DNA of 64,000 nucleotides from Vespa crabro. Taxonomy: Eukaryota > Arthropoda > Insecta > Hymenoptera > Vespidae. The stretch spans positions 13,536,837-13,600,836 of the forward strand of contig NC_060955.1 in assembly GCF_910589235.1 (NCBI RefSeq), in the 5' to 3' direction. The first letter of the stretch is position 1; each line of letters starts with the position of its first letter. Made by a program: the position numbers and the translations under genes. Under the pieces are notes generated by a model. It had not been told where the DNA came from. It saw nothing but the letters and a program-made list of their open reading frames with translations, and made no database searches. Positions 1-14,576 of this stretch are shown piece by piece.

Positions 1-274
1 TGTGAATTTCGAGAATTGCGGAGATGAAATCGTGAAAACATTGAAATTACTTGTTCCACCGTTTGAAAAATGTCACCAATCAATTCGGACATTGTATTTC
101 TGAAGATCAAACATCTATTTAATCTTGGAATCGACGTTTTAACCTTGTTTCATATCGTATATACAATTTTTCGTTCATAATGGCGTACCATCGTAATACG
201 AAATATTGAAATCTCATTCAAATTCAATGAGTTTATATTCTCTCGACGCAGAATAAAGAATATAACATGAATGT
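1..274. repeat. Partial E-type monomer at the left edge
   Basis: This is the 3-prime four-fifths of an E monomer, matching 1704-1977 with only slight change. It carries the E-specific words GAGAATTGCGGAGATG, CGGACATTGTATTTCTG and CGTTCATAATGGCG. The array therefore continues to the left of the window. Confidence 0.93.
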
Positions 275-1977
275 AACGTTTTTACTATGTTTAAAAACGC
301 GTTATTATATGATAATTATCGAAAAACGTGTTCGACATACGCGAATTTCGGTATATACGAAGTTAAAATCGTGAAACCTTTAATAATACTCGTGCCCCAG
401 TTTGAAGAAAATTACCAGTCGATTCAGAACATTGCATTTCATAAGATCAAACATCTATTTTATCTTTGGAATTGACGTTTTAACCTTGTTTCACATCGTA
501 TATACGATTTTTCGCTCATATACGCGTACCGCCGAAAAACGAAAAGTTGAAATCTCGTTCAATTTCATTGATTTTATATTCTCTCGATGCAGAGCAAAGA
601 ATATAACAAGAATATGACGTTTTTACTATGTTTATATACGCGTTCACATATGATAATTATCGAAAAACGTAATCGGCATACGCGAATTTCAGTATATGCG
701 AAGTAAAAATCGTGAAATCTTTAATAATACTCGTGCCACAGTTTGAAAAATGTTACCAATCGATTCAGAACATTGCATTTCATATGATCAAACATCTATT
801 TTTATATTGAAATCAAAGTTTTTAACATTGTTTCATATCGTATAAACGATTTTTCGCTCATATAAGCGTATCGTCGAAAAACGAAAAGTTGAAACCTCGT
901 TCAATTTCATTGATTTTATATTCTATTGATACAGAATAAAGAATATAACATGAACATAACGTTTTTACTATGTTAAAATACTCGTTTTCATATGATAATT
1001 ATCGATAAACTTAATCAACATACGCGAATTTCGGTATATGCGAAGTTAAAATCGTGAAATCTTTAATAATACTTGTGCCACAGTTTGAAAAATGTTACCA
1101 ATCGATTCAGAACATTGCATTTCATATGATCAAACATCTATTTTTATATTTGAATCACAGTTATTAACACTGTTTCATATCGTATATACGATTTTTCGCT
1201 CATATAAGCGTATCGTCGAAAAACGAAATGTTGAAATCTCGTTCAATTTCATTGATTTTATATTCTATCGATGCAGAGCAAAGAATATAACAAGAATATG
1301 ACGTTTTTACTATGTTTAAATACGCGTTCACATATGATAATTATCGAAAAACGTAATCGGCATACGCGAATTTCAGTATATGCGAAGTTAAAATCGAGAA
1401 ATCTTTAATAATACTCATGCCAAAGTTTGAAAAATATTACCAATCGAATCAGAACATTGCATTTCATAAGATCAAACATCTATTTTATTTTGGAATCGTC
1501 GTTATAACCTTGTTTCATATGTTATATACGATTATTAGCTCATAAAGAAGTATCGTCGAAAAGCGAAATTTGAATTCTCAACAAATTTCAATGCATTTAT
1601 ATTCTATCGACGCAGAATTCATATTGGAACAAGAATATAAGTTTGTAGCTATGTGTAAATACGAGTTTCAACATGAATATTGTCGAAAAATAAGATCGAC
1701 ACATGCGAATTTCGAGAATTGCGGAGATGAAATCGTGAAAACATTGAAATTACTTGTTCCACCGTTTGAAAAATGTCACCAATCAATTCGGACATTGTAT
1801 TTCTGAAGATCAAACATCTATTTAATCTTGGAATCGACGTTTTAACCTTGTTTCATATCGTATATACAATTTTTCGTTCATAATGGCGTACCATCGTAAT
1901 ACGAAATATTGAAATCTCATTCAAATTCAATGAGTTTATATTCTCTCGACGCAGAATAAAGAATATAACATGAATGT
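275..1977. repeat. 5-monomer HOR, 1703-bp family, unit 1
   Basis: Five monomers start at 275 (341 bp, A type), 616 (342 bp), 958 (342 bp), 1300 (339 bp, D type) and 1639 (339 bp, E type). The next unit repeats the order after exactly 1703 bp. The A, D and E types correspond to those of the 1698-bp family at 26.7 kb onward, but the two middle monomers differ from B and C there. The A monomer ends with CGTACCGCC and TATTCTCTCGATG, unlike unit 2, so the two units differ by a local exchange in the A tail. Confidence 0.93.
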
Positions 1978-3680
1978 AACGTTTTTACTATGTTTAAATA
2001 CGCGTTATTATATGATAATTATCGAAAAACGTGTTCGACATACGCGAATTTCGGTATATACGAAGTTAAAATCGTGAAACCTTTAATAATACTCGTGCCC
2101 CAGTTTGAAGAAAGTTACCAGTCGTTTCAGAACATTGCATTTCATAAGATCAAACATCTATTTTATCTTTGGAATTGACGTTTTAACCTTGTTTCACATC
2201 GTATATACGATTTTTCGCTCATATAAGCGTATCGTCGAAAAACGAAATGTTGAAATCTCGTTCAATTTCATTGATTTTATATTCTATCGATGCAGAGCAA
2301 AGAATATAACAAGAATATGACGTTTTTACTATGTTTATATACGCGTTCACATATGATAATTATCGAAAAACCTAATCGGCATACGCGAATTTCAGTATAT
2401 GCGAAGTAAAAATCGTGAAATCTTTAATAATACTCGTGCCACAGTTTGAAAAATGTTACCAATCGATTCAGAACATTGCATTTCATATGATCAAACATCT
2501 ATTTTTATATTGAAATCAAAGTTTTTAACATTGTTTCATATCGTATAAACGATTTTTCGCTCATATAAGCGTATCGTCGAAAAACGAAAAGTTGAAACCT
2601 CGTTCAATTTCATTGATTTTATATTCTATTGATACAGAATAAAGAATATAACATGAACATAACGTTTTTACTATGTTAAAATACTCGTTTTCATATGATA
2701 ATTATCGATAAACTTAATCAACATACGCGAATTTCGGTATATGCGAAGTTAAAATCGTGAAATCTTTAATAATACTTGTGCCACAGTTTGAAAAATGTTA
2801 CGAATCGATTCAGAACATTGCATTTCATATGATCAAACATCTATTTTTATATTTGAATCTAAGTTATTAACACTGTTTCATATCTTATATACGATTTTTC
2901 GCTCATATAAGCGTATCGTCGAAAAACGAAATGTTGAAATCTCGTTCAATTTCATTGATTTTATATTCTATCGATGCAGAGCAAAGAATATAACAAGAAT
3001 ATGACGTTTTTACTATGTTTAAATACGCGTTCACATATGATAATTATCGAAAAACGTAATCGGCATACGCGAATTTCAGTATATGCGAAGTTAAAATTGA
3101 GAAATCTTTAATAATACTCATGCCACAGTTTGAAAAATATTACCAATCGAATCAGAACATTGCATTTCATAAGATCAAACATCTATTTTATTTTGGAATC
3201 GTCGTTATAACCTTGTTTCATATGTTATATACGATTATTAGCTCATAAAGAAGTATCGTAGAAAAGCGAAATTTGAATTCTCAACAAATTTCAATGCATT
3301 TATATTCTATCGACGCAGAATACATATTGGAACAAGAATATAAGTTTGTAGCTATGTGTTAATACGAGTTTCAACATGAATATTGTCGAAAAATAAGAAC
3401 GACACATGCGAATTTCGAGAATTGCGGAGATGAAATCGTGAAAACATTGAAATTACTTGTTCCACCGTTTGAAAAATGTCACCAATCAATTCGGACATTG
3501 TATTTCTGAAGATCAAACATCTATTTAATCTTGGAATCGACGTTTTAACCTTGTTTCATATCGTATATACAATTTTTCGTTCATAATAGCGTACCATCGT
3601 AATACGAAATATTGAAATCTCATTCAAATTCAATTAGTTTATATTCTCTCGACGCAGAATGAAGAATATAACATGAATAT
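1978..3680. repeat. 5-monomer HOR, 1703-bp family, unit 2
   Basis: It repeats the monomer order and spacing of the preceding unit. Differences are scattered substitutions: AAATACGCG for AAAAACGCG near 1993, a T at the end of CAGTCGTTTCAG, and a stop introduced in the E monomer (ATGTGTTAATACG near 3355). The A monomer tail is of the AAGCGTATCGTCG type. The next A monomer starts at 3681. Confidence 0.93.
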
Positions 3681-6600
3681 AACGTTTTTACTATGTTTAA
3701 AAACGCGTTATTATATGATAATTATCGAAAAACGTGTTCGACATACGAGAATTTCGGTATATACGAAGTTAAAATCGTGAAATCTTTAATAATACTTATG
3801 CCACAGTTTGAAAAATGTTACCAATCGTTTCAGAACATTGCATTTCATAAGATCAAACATCTGTTTTATATTGATATCAAAGATTTTAACATTGTTTCAT
3901 ATCGTATATACGATTTTTCGCTCATATACGCTAATCGTCGAAATAAGAAAAGTTGAAACCTCGTTCAATTTCATTGATTTTATATTCTATTGATATAGAA
4001 TAAAGAATATTACATGAATATAACGTTTTTATTATGTTTAAATACGCGTTTTCATATGATAATTATCGATAAACTTAATCGATAACGCGAATTTCGGTAT
4101 AAGCGAAATTAAAATCGTGAAATATTTAATAATACTTGTGCCACAGTTTGAAAAATGTTACCAATCGATTCAGAACATTGCATTTGATAGGATCAAACAT
4201 CTGTTTTATATTGAAATCAAAGATTTTAACATTGTTTCATATCGTATATACCATTTTTCGCTCATATACGCGTATCGTCGAAAAACGAAAAGTTGAAATC
4301 TCGTTCAATTTCATTGATTTTATATTCTATTGATGCAGAGCAAAGAATATAACAAGAATATAACGTTTTTACTATGTTTAAATACGCGTTCACATATGAT
4401 AATTATCGAAAAACGTAATCGGCATACGCGAATTTCAGTATATGCGAAGTTAAAATCGAGAAATCTTTAATAATACTCATGCCACAGTTTGAAAAATATT
4501 ACCAATCGAATCAGAACATTGCATTTCATAAGATCAAACATCTATTTTATTTTGGAATCGTCGTTATAACCTTGTTTCATATGTTATATACGATTATTAG
4601 CTCATAAAGAAGTATCGTCGAAAAGCGAAATTTGAATTCTCAACAAATTTCAATGCATTTATATTCTATCGACGCAGAATTCATATTGGAACAAGAATAT
4701 AAGTTTGTAGCTATGTGTAAATACGAGTTTCAACATGAATATTGTCGAAAAATAAGATCGACACATGCGAATTTCGAGAATTGCGGAGATGAAATCGTGA
4801 AAACATTGAAATTACTTGTTCCACCGTTTGAAAAATGTCACCAATCAATTCGGACATTGTATTTCTGAAGATCAAACATCTATTTAATCTTGGAATCGAC
4901 GTTTTAACCTTGTTTCATATCGTATATACAATTTCTCGTTCATAATGGCGTACCATCGTAATACGAAATATTGAAATCTCATTCAAATTCAATGAGTTTA
5001 TATTCTCTCGACGCAGAATGAAGAATATAACATGAATGTAACGTTTTTACTATGTTTAAAAACGCGTTATTATATGATAATTATCGAAAAACGTGTTCGA
5101 CATACGCGAATTTCGGTATATACGAAGTTAAAATCGTGAAATCTTTAATAATACTTATGCCACAGTTTGAAAAATGTTACCAATCGTTTCAGAACATTGC
5201 ATTTCATAAGATCAAACATCTGTTTTATATTGATATCAAAGATTTTAACATTGTTTCATATCGTATATACGATTTTTCGCTCATATACGCTAATCTTCGA
5301 AATAAGAAAAGTTGAAACATCGTTCAATTTCATTGATTTTATATTCTATCGACGCAGAATAAAGAATACATCAAGAACATAACGTTTTTACTATGTTAAA
5401 ATACTCGTTTTCATATGATAATTATCGATAAACTTAATCGACATACGCGAATTTCGGTATATGCGAAGTTAAAATCGTGAAATCTTTAATAATACTCGTG
5501 CCACAGTTTGAAAAATGTTACCAATCGATTCAGAACATTGCATTTCATATGATCAAACATCTATTTTTATATTGAAATCAAAGTTTTTAACATTGTTTCA
5601 TATCGTATATACGATTTTTCGCTCATATACGCGTACCGCCGAAAAACGAAAAGTTGAAATCTCGTTCAATTTCATTGATTTTATATTCTATCGATGCAGA
5701 GCAAAGAATATATCAAGAATATAACGTTTTTACTATGTTTAAATACGCGTTCACATATGATAATTATCGAAAAACGTAATCGACATACGCGAATTTCGGT
5801 ATATGCGAAGTAAAAATCGTGAAATCTTTAATAATACTTGTGCCACAGTTTGAAAAATGTTACCAATCGTTTCAGAACATTGCATTTCTTAAGGTCAAAC
5901 ATCTGTTTTATATTGATATCAAAGATTTTAACATTGTTTCATATCGTATATACGATTTTTCGCTCATATACGCTTATCGTCGAAATACGAAAAGTTGAAA
6001 CCTCGTTCATTTTCATTGATTTTATATTCTATTGATACAGGATAAAGAATATAACATGAACATAACGTTTTTACTATGTTAAAATACTCGTTTTCATATG
6101 ATAATTATCGATAAACTTAATCAACCTACGCGAATTTCGGTATATGCGAAGTTAAAATCGTGAAATCTTTAATAATACTTGTGCCACAGTTTGAAAAATG
6201 TTACCAATCGATTCAGAACATTGCATTTCATATGATCAAACATCAATTTTTATATTTGAATCAAAGTTATTAACACTGTTTCATATCGTATATACGATTT
6301 TTCGCTCATATAAGCGTATCGTCGAAAAACGAAATGTTGAAATCTCGTTCATTTTCATTGATTTTATATTCTATCGATGCAGAGCAAAGAATATAACAAG
6401 AATATGACGTTTTTACTATGTTTAAATACGCGTTCACATATGATAATTATCGAAAAACCTAATCGGCATACGCGAATTTCAGTATATGCGAAGTTAAAAT
6501 CGTGAAATCTTTAATAATACTTATGCCACAGTTTGATAAATGATACCAATCGTTCCAGAACATTGCATTTCATAAGATCAAACATCTGTTTAATATTGAA

Positions 6601-7424
6601 ATTAAAGATTTTAACATTGATTCATATCGTATCTACGATTTTTCGCTCAAATACGCGTATCGTCGAAAAACGAAAAGTTGAAACCTCGTTCAATTTCATT
6701 GATTTTATATTCTATTGATGCAGAGCAAAGAATATAACAAGAATATAACGTTTTTACTATGTTTAAATACGCGTTCACATATGATAATTATCGAAAAACG
6801 TAATCGGCATACGCGAATTTCAGTATATGCGAAGTTAAAATCGAGAAATCTTTAATAATACTCATGCCACAGTTTGAAAAATATTACCAATCGAATCAGA
6901 ACATTGCATTTCATAAGATCAAACATCTATTTTATTTTGGAATCGTCGTTATAACCTTGTTTCATATGTTATATACGATTATTAGCTCATAAAGAAGTAT
7001 CGTCGAAAAGCGAAATTTGAATTCTCAACAAATTTCAATGCATTTATATTCTATCGACGCAGAATTCATATTGGAACAAGAATATAAGTTTGTAGCTATG
7101 TGTAAATACGAGTTTCAACATGAATATTGTCGAAAAATAAGAACGACACATGCGAATTTCGAGAATTGCGGAGATGAAATCGTGAAAACATTGAAATTAC
7201 TTGTTCCACCGTTTGAAAAATGTCACCAATCAATTCGGACATTGTATTTCTGAAGATCAAACATCTATTTAATCTTGGAATCGACGTTTTAACCTTGTTT
7301 CATATCGTATATACAATTTTTCGTTCATAATAGCGTACCATCGTAATACGAAATATTGAAATCTCATTCAAATTCAATTAGTTTATATTCTCTCGACGCA
7401 GAATGAAGAATATAACATGAATGT
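3681..7424. repeat. 11-monomer HOR (3744 bp), copy 1
   Basis: Eleven monomers start at 3681, 4022, 4362, 4701, 5040, 5381, 5723, 6064, 6406, 6747 and 7086; lengths of 341, 340, 339, 339, 341, 342, 341, 342, 341, 339 and 339 sum to 3744. The D-E pair followed by the 5-prime part of an A-type monomer occurs twice: D 4362, E 4701, A 5040, and D 6747, E 7086, A 7425. One filler monomer (4022) lies in the first interval and four (5381, 5723, 6064, 6406) in the second. It differs from copies 2 and 3 at scattered sites, for example CATTTGATAGG near 4183 where they have CATTTCATAGG. Confidence 0.95.
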
Positions 7425-10400
7425 AACGTTTTTACTATGTTTAAAAACGCGTTATTATATGATAATTATCGAAAAACGTGTTCGACATACGAGAATTTCG
7501 GTATATACGAAGTTAAAATCGTGAAAACTTTAATAATACTTATGCCACAGTTTGAAAAATGTTACCAATCGTTTCAGAACATTGCATTTTATAAGATCAA
7601 ACATCTGTTTTATATTGATATCAAAGATTTTAACATTGTTTCATATCGTATATACGATTTTTCGCTCATATACGCTAATCGTCGAAATAAGAAAAGTTGA
7701 AACCTCGTTCAATTTCATTGATTTTATATTCTATTGATATAGAATAAAGAATATTACATGAATATAACGTTTTTATTATGTTTAAATACGCGTTTTCATA
7801 TGATAATTATCGATAAACTTAATCGATAACGCGAATTTCGGTATAAGCGAAATTAAAATCGTGAAATATTTAATAATACTTGTGCCACAGTTTGAAAAAT
7901 GTTACCAATCGATTCAGAACATTGCATTTCATAGGATCAAACATCTGTTTTATATTGAAATCAAAGATTTTAACATTGTTTCATATCGTATATACCATTT
8001 TTCGCTCATATACGCGTATCGTCGAAAAACGAAAAGTTGAAATCTCGTTCAATTTCATTGATTTTATATTCTATTGATGCAGAGCAAAGAATATAACAAG
8101 AATATAACGTTTTTACTATGTTTAAATACGCGTTCACATATGATAATTATCGAAAAACGTAATCGGCATACGCGAATTTCAGTATATGCGAAGTTAAAAT
8201 CGAGAAATCTTTAATAATACTCATGCCACAGTTTGAAAAATATTACCAATCGAATCAGAACATTGCATTTCATAAGATCAAACATCTATTTTATTTTGGA
8301 ATCGTCGTTATAACCTTGTTTCATATGTTATATACGATTATTAGCTCATAAAGAATTATCGTCGAAAAGCGAAATTTGAATTCTCAACAAATTTCAATGC
8401 ATTTATATTCTATCGACGCAGAATTCATATTGGAACAAGAATATAAGTTTGTAGCTATGTGTAAATACGAGTTTCAACATGAATATTGTCGAAAAATAAG
8501 ATCGACACATGCGAATTTCGAGAATTGCGGAGATGAAATCGTGAAAACATTGAAATTACTTGTTCCACCGTTTGAAAAATGTCACCAATCAATTCGGACA
8601 TTGTATTTCTGAAGATCAAACATCTATTTAATCTTGGAATCGACGTTTTAACCTTGTTTCATATCGTATATACAATTTCTCGTTCATAATAGCGTACCAT
8701 CGTAATACGAAATATTGAAATCTCATTCAAATTCAATGAGTTTATACTCTCTCGACGCAGAATGAAGAATATAACATGAATGTAACGTTTTTACTATGTT
8801 TAAAAACGCGTTATTATATGATAATTATCGAAAAACGTGTTCGACATACGCGAATTTCGGTATATACGAAGTTAAAATCGTGAAATCTTTAATAATACTT
8901 ATGCCACAGTTTGAAAAATGTTACCAATCGTTTCAGAACATTGCATTTCATAAGATCAAACATCTGTTTTATATTGATATCAAAGATTTTAACATTGTTT
9001 CATATCGTATATACGATTTTTCGCTCATATACGCTAATCTTCGAAATAAGAAAAGTTGAAACATCGTTCAATTTCATTGATTTTATATTCTATCGACGCA
9101 GAATAAAGAATACATCAAGAACATAACGTTTTTACTATGTTAAAATACTCGTTTTCATATGATAATTATCGATAAACTTAATCGACATACGCGAATTTCG
9201 GTATATGCGAAGTTAAAATCGTGAAATCTTTAATAATACTCGTGCCACAGTTTGAAAAATGTTACCAATCGATTCAGAACATTGCATTTCATATGATCAA
9301 ACATCTATTTTTATATTGAAATCAAAGTTTTTAACATTGTTTCATATCGTATATACGATTTTTCGCTCATATACGCGTACCGCCGAAAAACGAAAAGTTG
9401 AAATCTCGTTCAATTTCACTGATTTTATATTCTATCGATGCAGAGCAAAGAATATATCAAGAATATAACGTTTTTACTATGTTTAAATACGCGTTCACAT
9501 ATGATAATTATCGAAAAACGTAATCGACATACGCGAATTTCGGTATATGCGAAGTAAAAATCGTGAAATCTTTAATAATACTTGTGCCACAGTTTGAAAA
9601 ATGTTACCAATCGTTTCAGAACATTGCATTTCTTAAGGTCAAACATCTGTTTTATATTGATATCAAAGATTTTAACATTGTTTCATATCGTATATACGAT
9701 TTTTCGCTCATATACGCTTATCGTCGAAATACGAAAAGTTGAAACCTCGTTCATTTTCATTGATTTTATATTCTATTGATACAGGATAAAGAATATAACA
9801 TGAACATAACGTTTTTACTATGTTAAAATACTCGTTTTCATATGATAATTATCGATAAACTTAATCAACCTACGCGAATTTCGGTATATGCGAAGTTAAA
9901 ATCGTGAAATCTTTAATAATACTTGTGCCACAGTTTGAAAAATGTTACCAATCGATTCAGAACATTGCATTTCATATGATCAAACATCAATTTTTATATT
10001 TGAATCAAAGTTATTAACACTGTTTCATATCGTATATACGATTTTTCGCTCATATAAGCGTATCGTCGAAAAACGAAATGTTGAAATCTCGTTCATTTTC
10101 ATTGATTTTATATTCTATCGATGCAGAGCAAAGAATATAACAAGAATATGACGTTTTTACTATGTTTAAATACGCGTTCACATATGATAATTATCGAAAA
10201 ACCTAATCGGCATACGCGAATTTCAGTATATGCGAAGTTAAAATCGTGAAATCTTTAATAATACTTATGCCACAGTTTGATAAATGATACCAATCGTTCC
10301 AGAACATTGCATTTCATAAGATCAAACATCTGTTTAATATTGAAATTAAAGATTTTAACATTGATTCATATCGTATCTACGATTTTTCGCTCAAATACGC

Positions 10401-11168
10401 GTATCGTCGAAAAACGAAAAGTTGAAACCTCGTTCAATTTCATTGATTTTATATTCTATTGATGCAGAGCAAAGAATATAACAAGAATATAACGTTTTTA
10501 CTATGTTTAAATACGCGTTCACATATGATAATTATCGAAAAACGTAATCGGCATACGCGAATTTCAGTATATGCGAAGTTAAAATCGAGAAATCTTTAAT
10601 AATACTCATGCCACAGTTTGAAAAATATTACCAATCGAATCAGAACATTGCATTTCATAAGATCAAACATCTATTTTATTTTGGAATCGTCGTTATAACC
10701 TTGTTTCATATGTTATATACGATTATTAGCTCATAAAGAAGTATCGTCGAAAAGCGAAATTTGAATTCTCAACAAATTTCAATGCATTTATATTCTATCG
10801 ACGCAGAATTCATATTGGAACAAGAATATAAGTTTGTAGCTATGTGTAAATACGAGTTTCAACATGAATATTGTCGAAAAATAAGAACGACACATGCGAA
10901 TTTCGAGAATTGCGGAGATGAAATCGTGAAAACATTGAAATTACTTGTTCCACCGTTTGAAAAATGTCACCAATCAATTCGGACATTGTATTTCTGAAGA
11001 TCAAACATCTATTTAATCTTGGAATCGACGTTTTAACCTTGTTTCATATCGTATATACAATTTTTCGTTCATAATAGCGTACCATCGTAATACGAAATAT
11101 TGAAATCTCATTCAAATTCAATTAGTTTATATTCTCTCGACGCAGAATGAAGAATATAACATGAATGT
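7425..11168. repeat. 11-monomer HOR (3744 bp), copy 2
   Basis: This is an exact-length copy of the unit before it. It shares private variants with copy 3 that copy 1 lacks: GTGAAAACTTT near 7522, CATTTTATAAG near 7585, AAGAATTATCG near 8350, and CAATTTCACTG near 9411. I found no difference from copy 3 until about 10334, so this part of the array was amplified very recently. Confidence 0.95.
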
Positions 11169-14100
11169 AACGTTTTTACTATGTTTAAAAACGCGTTATT
11201 ATATGATAATTATCGAAAAACGTGTTCGACATACGAGAATTTCGGTATATACGAAGTTAAAATCGTGAAAACTTTAATAATACTTATGCCACAGTTTGAA
11301 AAATGTTACCAATCGTTTCAGAACATTGCATTTTATAAGATCAAACATCTGTTTTATATTGATATCAAAGATTTTAACATTGTTTCATATCGTATATACG
11401 ATTTTTCGCTCATATACGCTAATCGTCGAAATAAGAAAAGTTGAAACCTCGTTCAATTTCATTGATTTTATATTCTATTGATATAGAATAAAGAATATTA
11501 CATGAATATAACGTTTTTATTATGTTTAAATACGCGTTTTCATATGATAATTATCGATAAACTTAATCGATAACGCGAATTTCGGTATAAGCGAAATTAA
11601 AATCGTGAAATATTTAATAATACTTGTGCCACAGTTTGAAAAATGTTACCAATCGATTCAGAACATTGCATTTCATAGGATCAAACATCTGTTTTATATT
11701 GAAATCAAAGATTTTAACATTGTTTCATATCGTATATACCATTTTTCGCTCATATACGCGTATCGTCGAAAAACGAAAAGTTGAAATCTCGTTCAATTTC
11801 ATTGATTTTATATTCTATTGATGCAGAGCAAAGAATATAACAAGAATATAACGTTTTTACTATGTTTAAATACGCGTTCACATATGATAATTATCGAAAA
11901 ACGTAATCGGCATACGCGAATTTCAGTATATGCGAAGTTAAAATCGAGAAATCTTTAATAATACTCATGCCACAGTTTGAAAAATATTACCAATCGAATC
12001 AGAACATTGCATTTCATAAGATCAAACATCTATTTTATTTTGGAATCGTCGTTATAACCTTGTTTCATATGTTATATACGATTATTAGCTCATAAAGAAT
12101 TATCGTCGAAAAGCGAAATTTGAATTCTCAACAAATTTCAATGCATTTATATTCTATCGACGCAGAATTCATATTGGAACAAGAATATAAGTTTGTAGCT
12201 ATGTGTAAATACGAGTTTCAACATGAATATTGTCGAAAAATAAGATCGACACATGCGAATTTCGAGAATTGCGGAGATGAAATCGTGAAAACATTGAAAT
12301 TACTTGTTCCACCGTTTGAAAAATGTCACCAATCAATTCGGACATTGTATTTCTGAAGATCAAACATCTATTTAATCTTGGAATCGACGTTTTAACCTTG
12401 TTTCATATCGTATATACAATTTCTCGTTCATAATAGCGTACCATCGTAATACGAAATATTGAAATCTCATTCAAATTCAATGAGTTTATACTCTCTCGAC
12501 GCAGAATGAAGAATATAACATGAATGTAACGTTTTTACTATGTTTAAAAACGCGTTATTATATGATAATTATCGAAAAACGTGTTCGACATACGCGAATT
12601 TCGGTATATACGAAGTTAAAATCGTGAAATCTTTAATAATACTTATGCCACAGTTTGAAAAATGTTACCAATCGTTTCAGAACATTGCATTTCATAAGAT
12701 CAAACATCTGTTTTATATTGATATCAAAGATTTTAACATTGTTTCATATCGTATATACGATTTTTCGCTCATATACGCTAATCTTCGAAATAAGAAAAGT
12801 TGAAACATCGTTCAATTTCATTGATTTTATATTCTATCGACGCAGAATAAAGAATACATCAAGAACATAACGTTTTTACTATGTTAAAATACTCGTTTTC
12901 ATATGATAATTATCGATAAACTTAATCGACATACGCGAATTTCGGTATATGCGAAGTTAAAATCGTGAAATCTTTAATAATACTCGTGCCACAGTTTGAA
13001 AAATGTTACCAATCGATTCAGAACATTGCATTTCATATGATCAAACATCTATTTTTATATTGAAATCAAAGTTTTTAACATTGTTTCATATCGTATATAC
13101 GATTTTTCGCTCATATACGCGTACCGCCGAAAAACGAAAAGTTGAAATCTCGTTCAATTTCACTGATTTTATATTCTATCGATGCAGAGCAAAGAATATA
13201 TCAAGAATATAACGTTTTTACTATGTTTAAATACGCGTTCACATATGATAATTATCGAAAAACGTAATCGACATACGCGAATTTCGGTATATGCGAAGTA
13301 AAAATCGTGAAATCTTTAATAATACTTGTGCCACAGTTTGAAAAATGTTACCAATCGTTTCAGAACATTGCATTTCTTAAGGTCAAACATCTGTTTTATA
13401 TTGATATCAAAGATTTTAACATTGTTTCATATCGTATATACGATTTTTCGCTCATATACGCTTATCGTCGAAATACGAAAAGTTGAAACCTCGTTCATTT
13501 TCATTGATTTTATATTCTATTGATACAGGATAAAGAATATAACATGAACATAACGTTTTTACTATGTTAAAATACTCGTTTTCATATGATAATTATCGAT
13601 AAACTTAATCAACCTACGCGAATTTCGGTATATGCGAAGTTAAAATCGTGAAATCTTTAATAATACTTGTGCCACAGTTTGAAAAATGTTACCAATCGAT
13701 TCAGAACATTGCATTTCATATGATCAAACATCAATTTTTATATTTGAATCAAAGTTATTAACACTGTTTCATATCGTATATACGATTTTTCGCTCATATA
13801 AGCGTATCGTCGAAAAACGAAATGTTGAAATCTCGTTCATTTTCATTGATTTTATATTCTATCGATGCAGAGCAAAGAATATAACAAGAATATGACGTTT
13901 TTACTATGTTTAAATACGCGTTCACATATGATAATTATCGAAAAACCTAATCGGCATACGCGAATTTCAGTATATGCGAAGTTAAAATCGTGAAATCTTT
14001 AATAATACTTATGCCACAGTTTGATAAATGATACCAATCGTTCCAGAACATTGCATTTCATAAGATCAAACATCTGTTTTATATTGAAATTAAAGATTTT

Positions 14101-14234
14101 AAAATTGATTCATATCGTATCTACGATTTTTCGCTCAAATACGCGTATCGTCGAAAAACGAAAAGTTGAAACCTCGTTCAATTTCATTGATTTTATATTC
14201 TATTGATGCAGAGCAAAGAATATAACAAGAATAT
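11169..14234. repeat. 11-monomer HOR, copy 3, incomplete (first nine monomers)
   Basis: It follows copy 2 closely through the ninth monomer. The first differences I see are GTTTTATATT near 14078 and TTTTAAAATTG near 14098. After the ninth monomer the expected D and E monomers are missing. A chimeric monomer beginning at 14235 returns instead to the sixth-monomer sequence and starts the 1366-bp duplication. The last three monomers, from 13211, also belong to that duplication. Confidence 0.9.
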
Positions 14235-14576
14235 AACGTTTTTACTATGTGTAAATACGCGTTCACATATGATAATTATCGAAAAACGTAATCGGCATAC
14301 GCGAATTTCAGTATATGCGAAGTAAAAATCGTGAAATCTTTAATAATACTCGTGCCACAGATTGAAAAATGTTACCAATCGATTCAGAACATTGCATTTC
14401 ATATGATCAAACATCTATTTTTATATTGAAATCAAAGTTTTTAACATTGTTTCATATCGTATATACGATTTTTCGCTCATATACGCGTACCGCCGAAAAA
14501 CGAAAAGTTGAAATCTCGTTCAATTTCACTGATTTTATATTCTATCGATGCAGAGCAAAGAATATATCAAGAATAT
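13211..14576. repeat. 4-monomer block of 1366 bp, copy 1
   Basis: Monomers start at 13211, 13552, 13894 and 14235. The first three are monomers 7-9 of the third 11-mer copy. The fourth is a hybrid: its start resembles the D-type tenth monomer with a private GTGTAAATACG near 14250, and its second half is the sixth monomer (CATATGATCAAACATC, then GCGTACCGCCG). The block repeats after exactly 1366 bp. Confidence 0.9.

Noticed and set aside
1570..1806. 78-codon frame in older E monomers (also 4632, 7017, 8376, 10761, 12120, 18254, 22343, 24228, 50730) as a conserved gene
   Set aside because: It is the longest frame repeated in E, but the E copies of the 1698-bp array are closed by GAACAATAATATAAG and ACGAGTTTTAACATG, and the copy near 3355 has a stop. 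Loss in the amplified family argues against coding.
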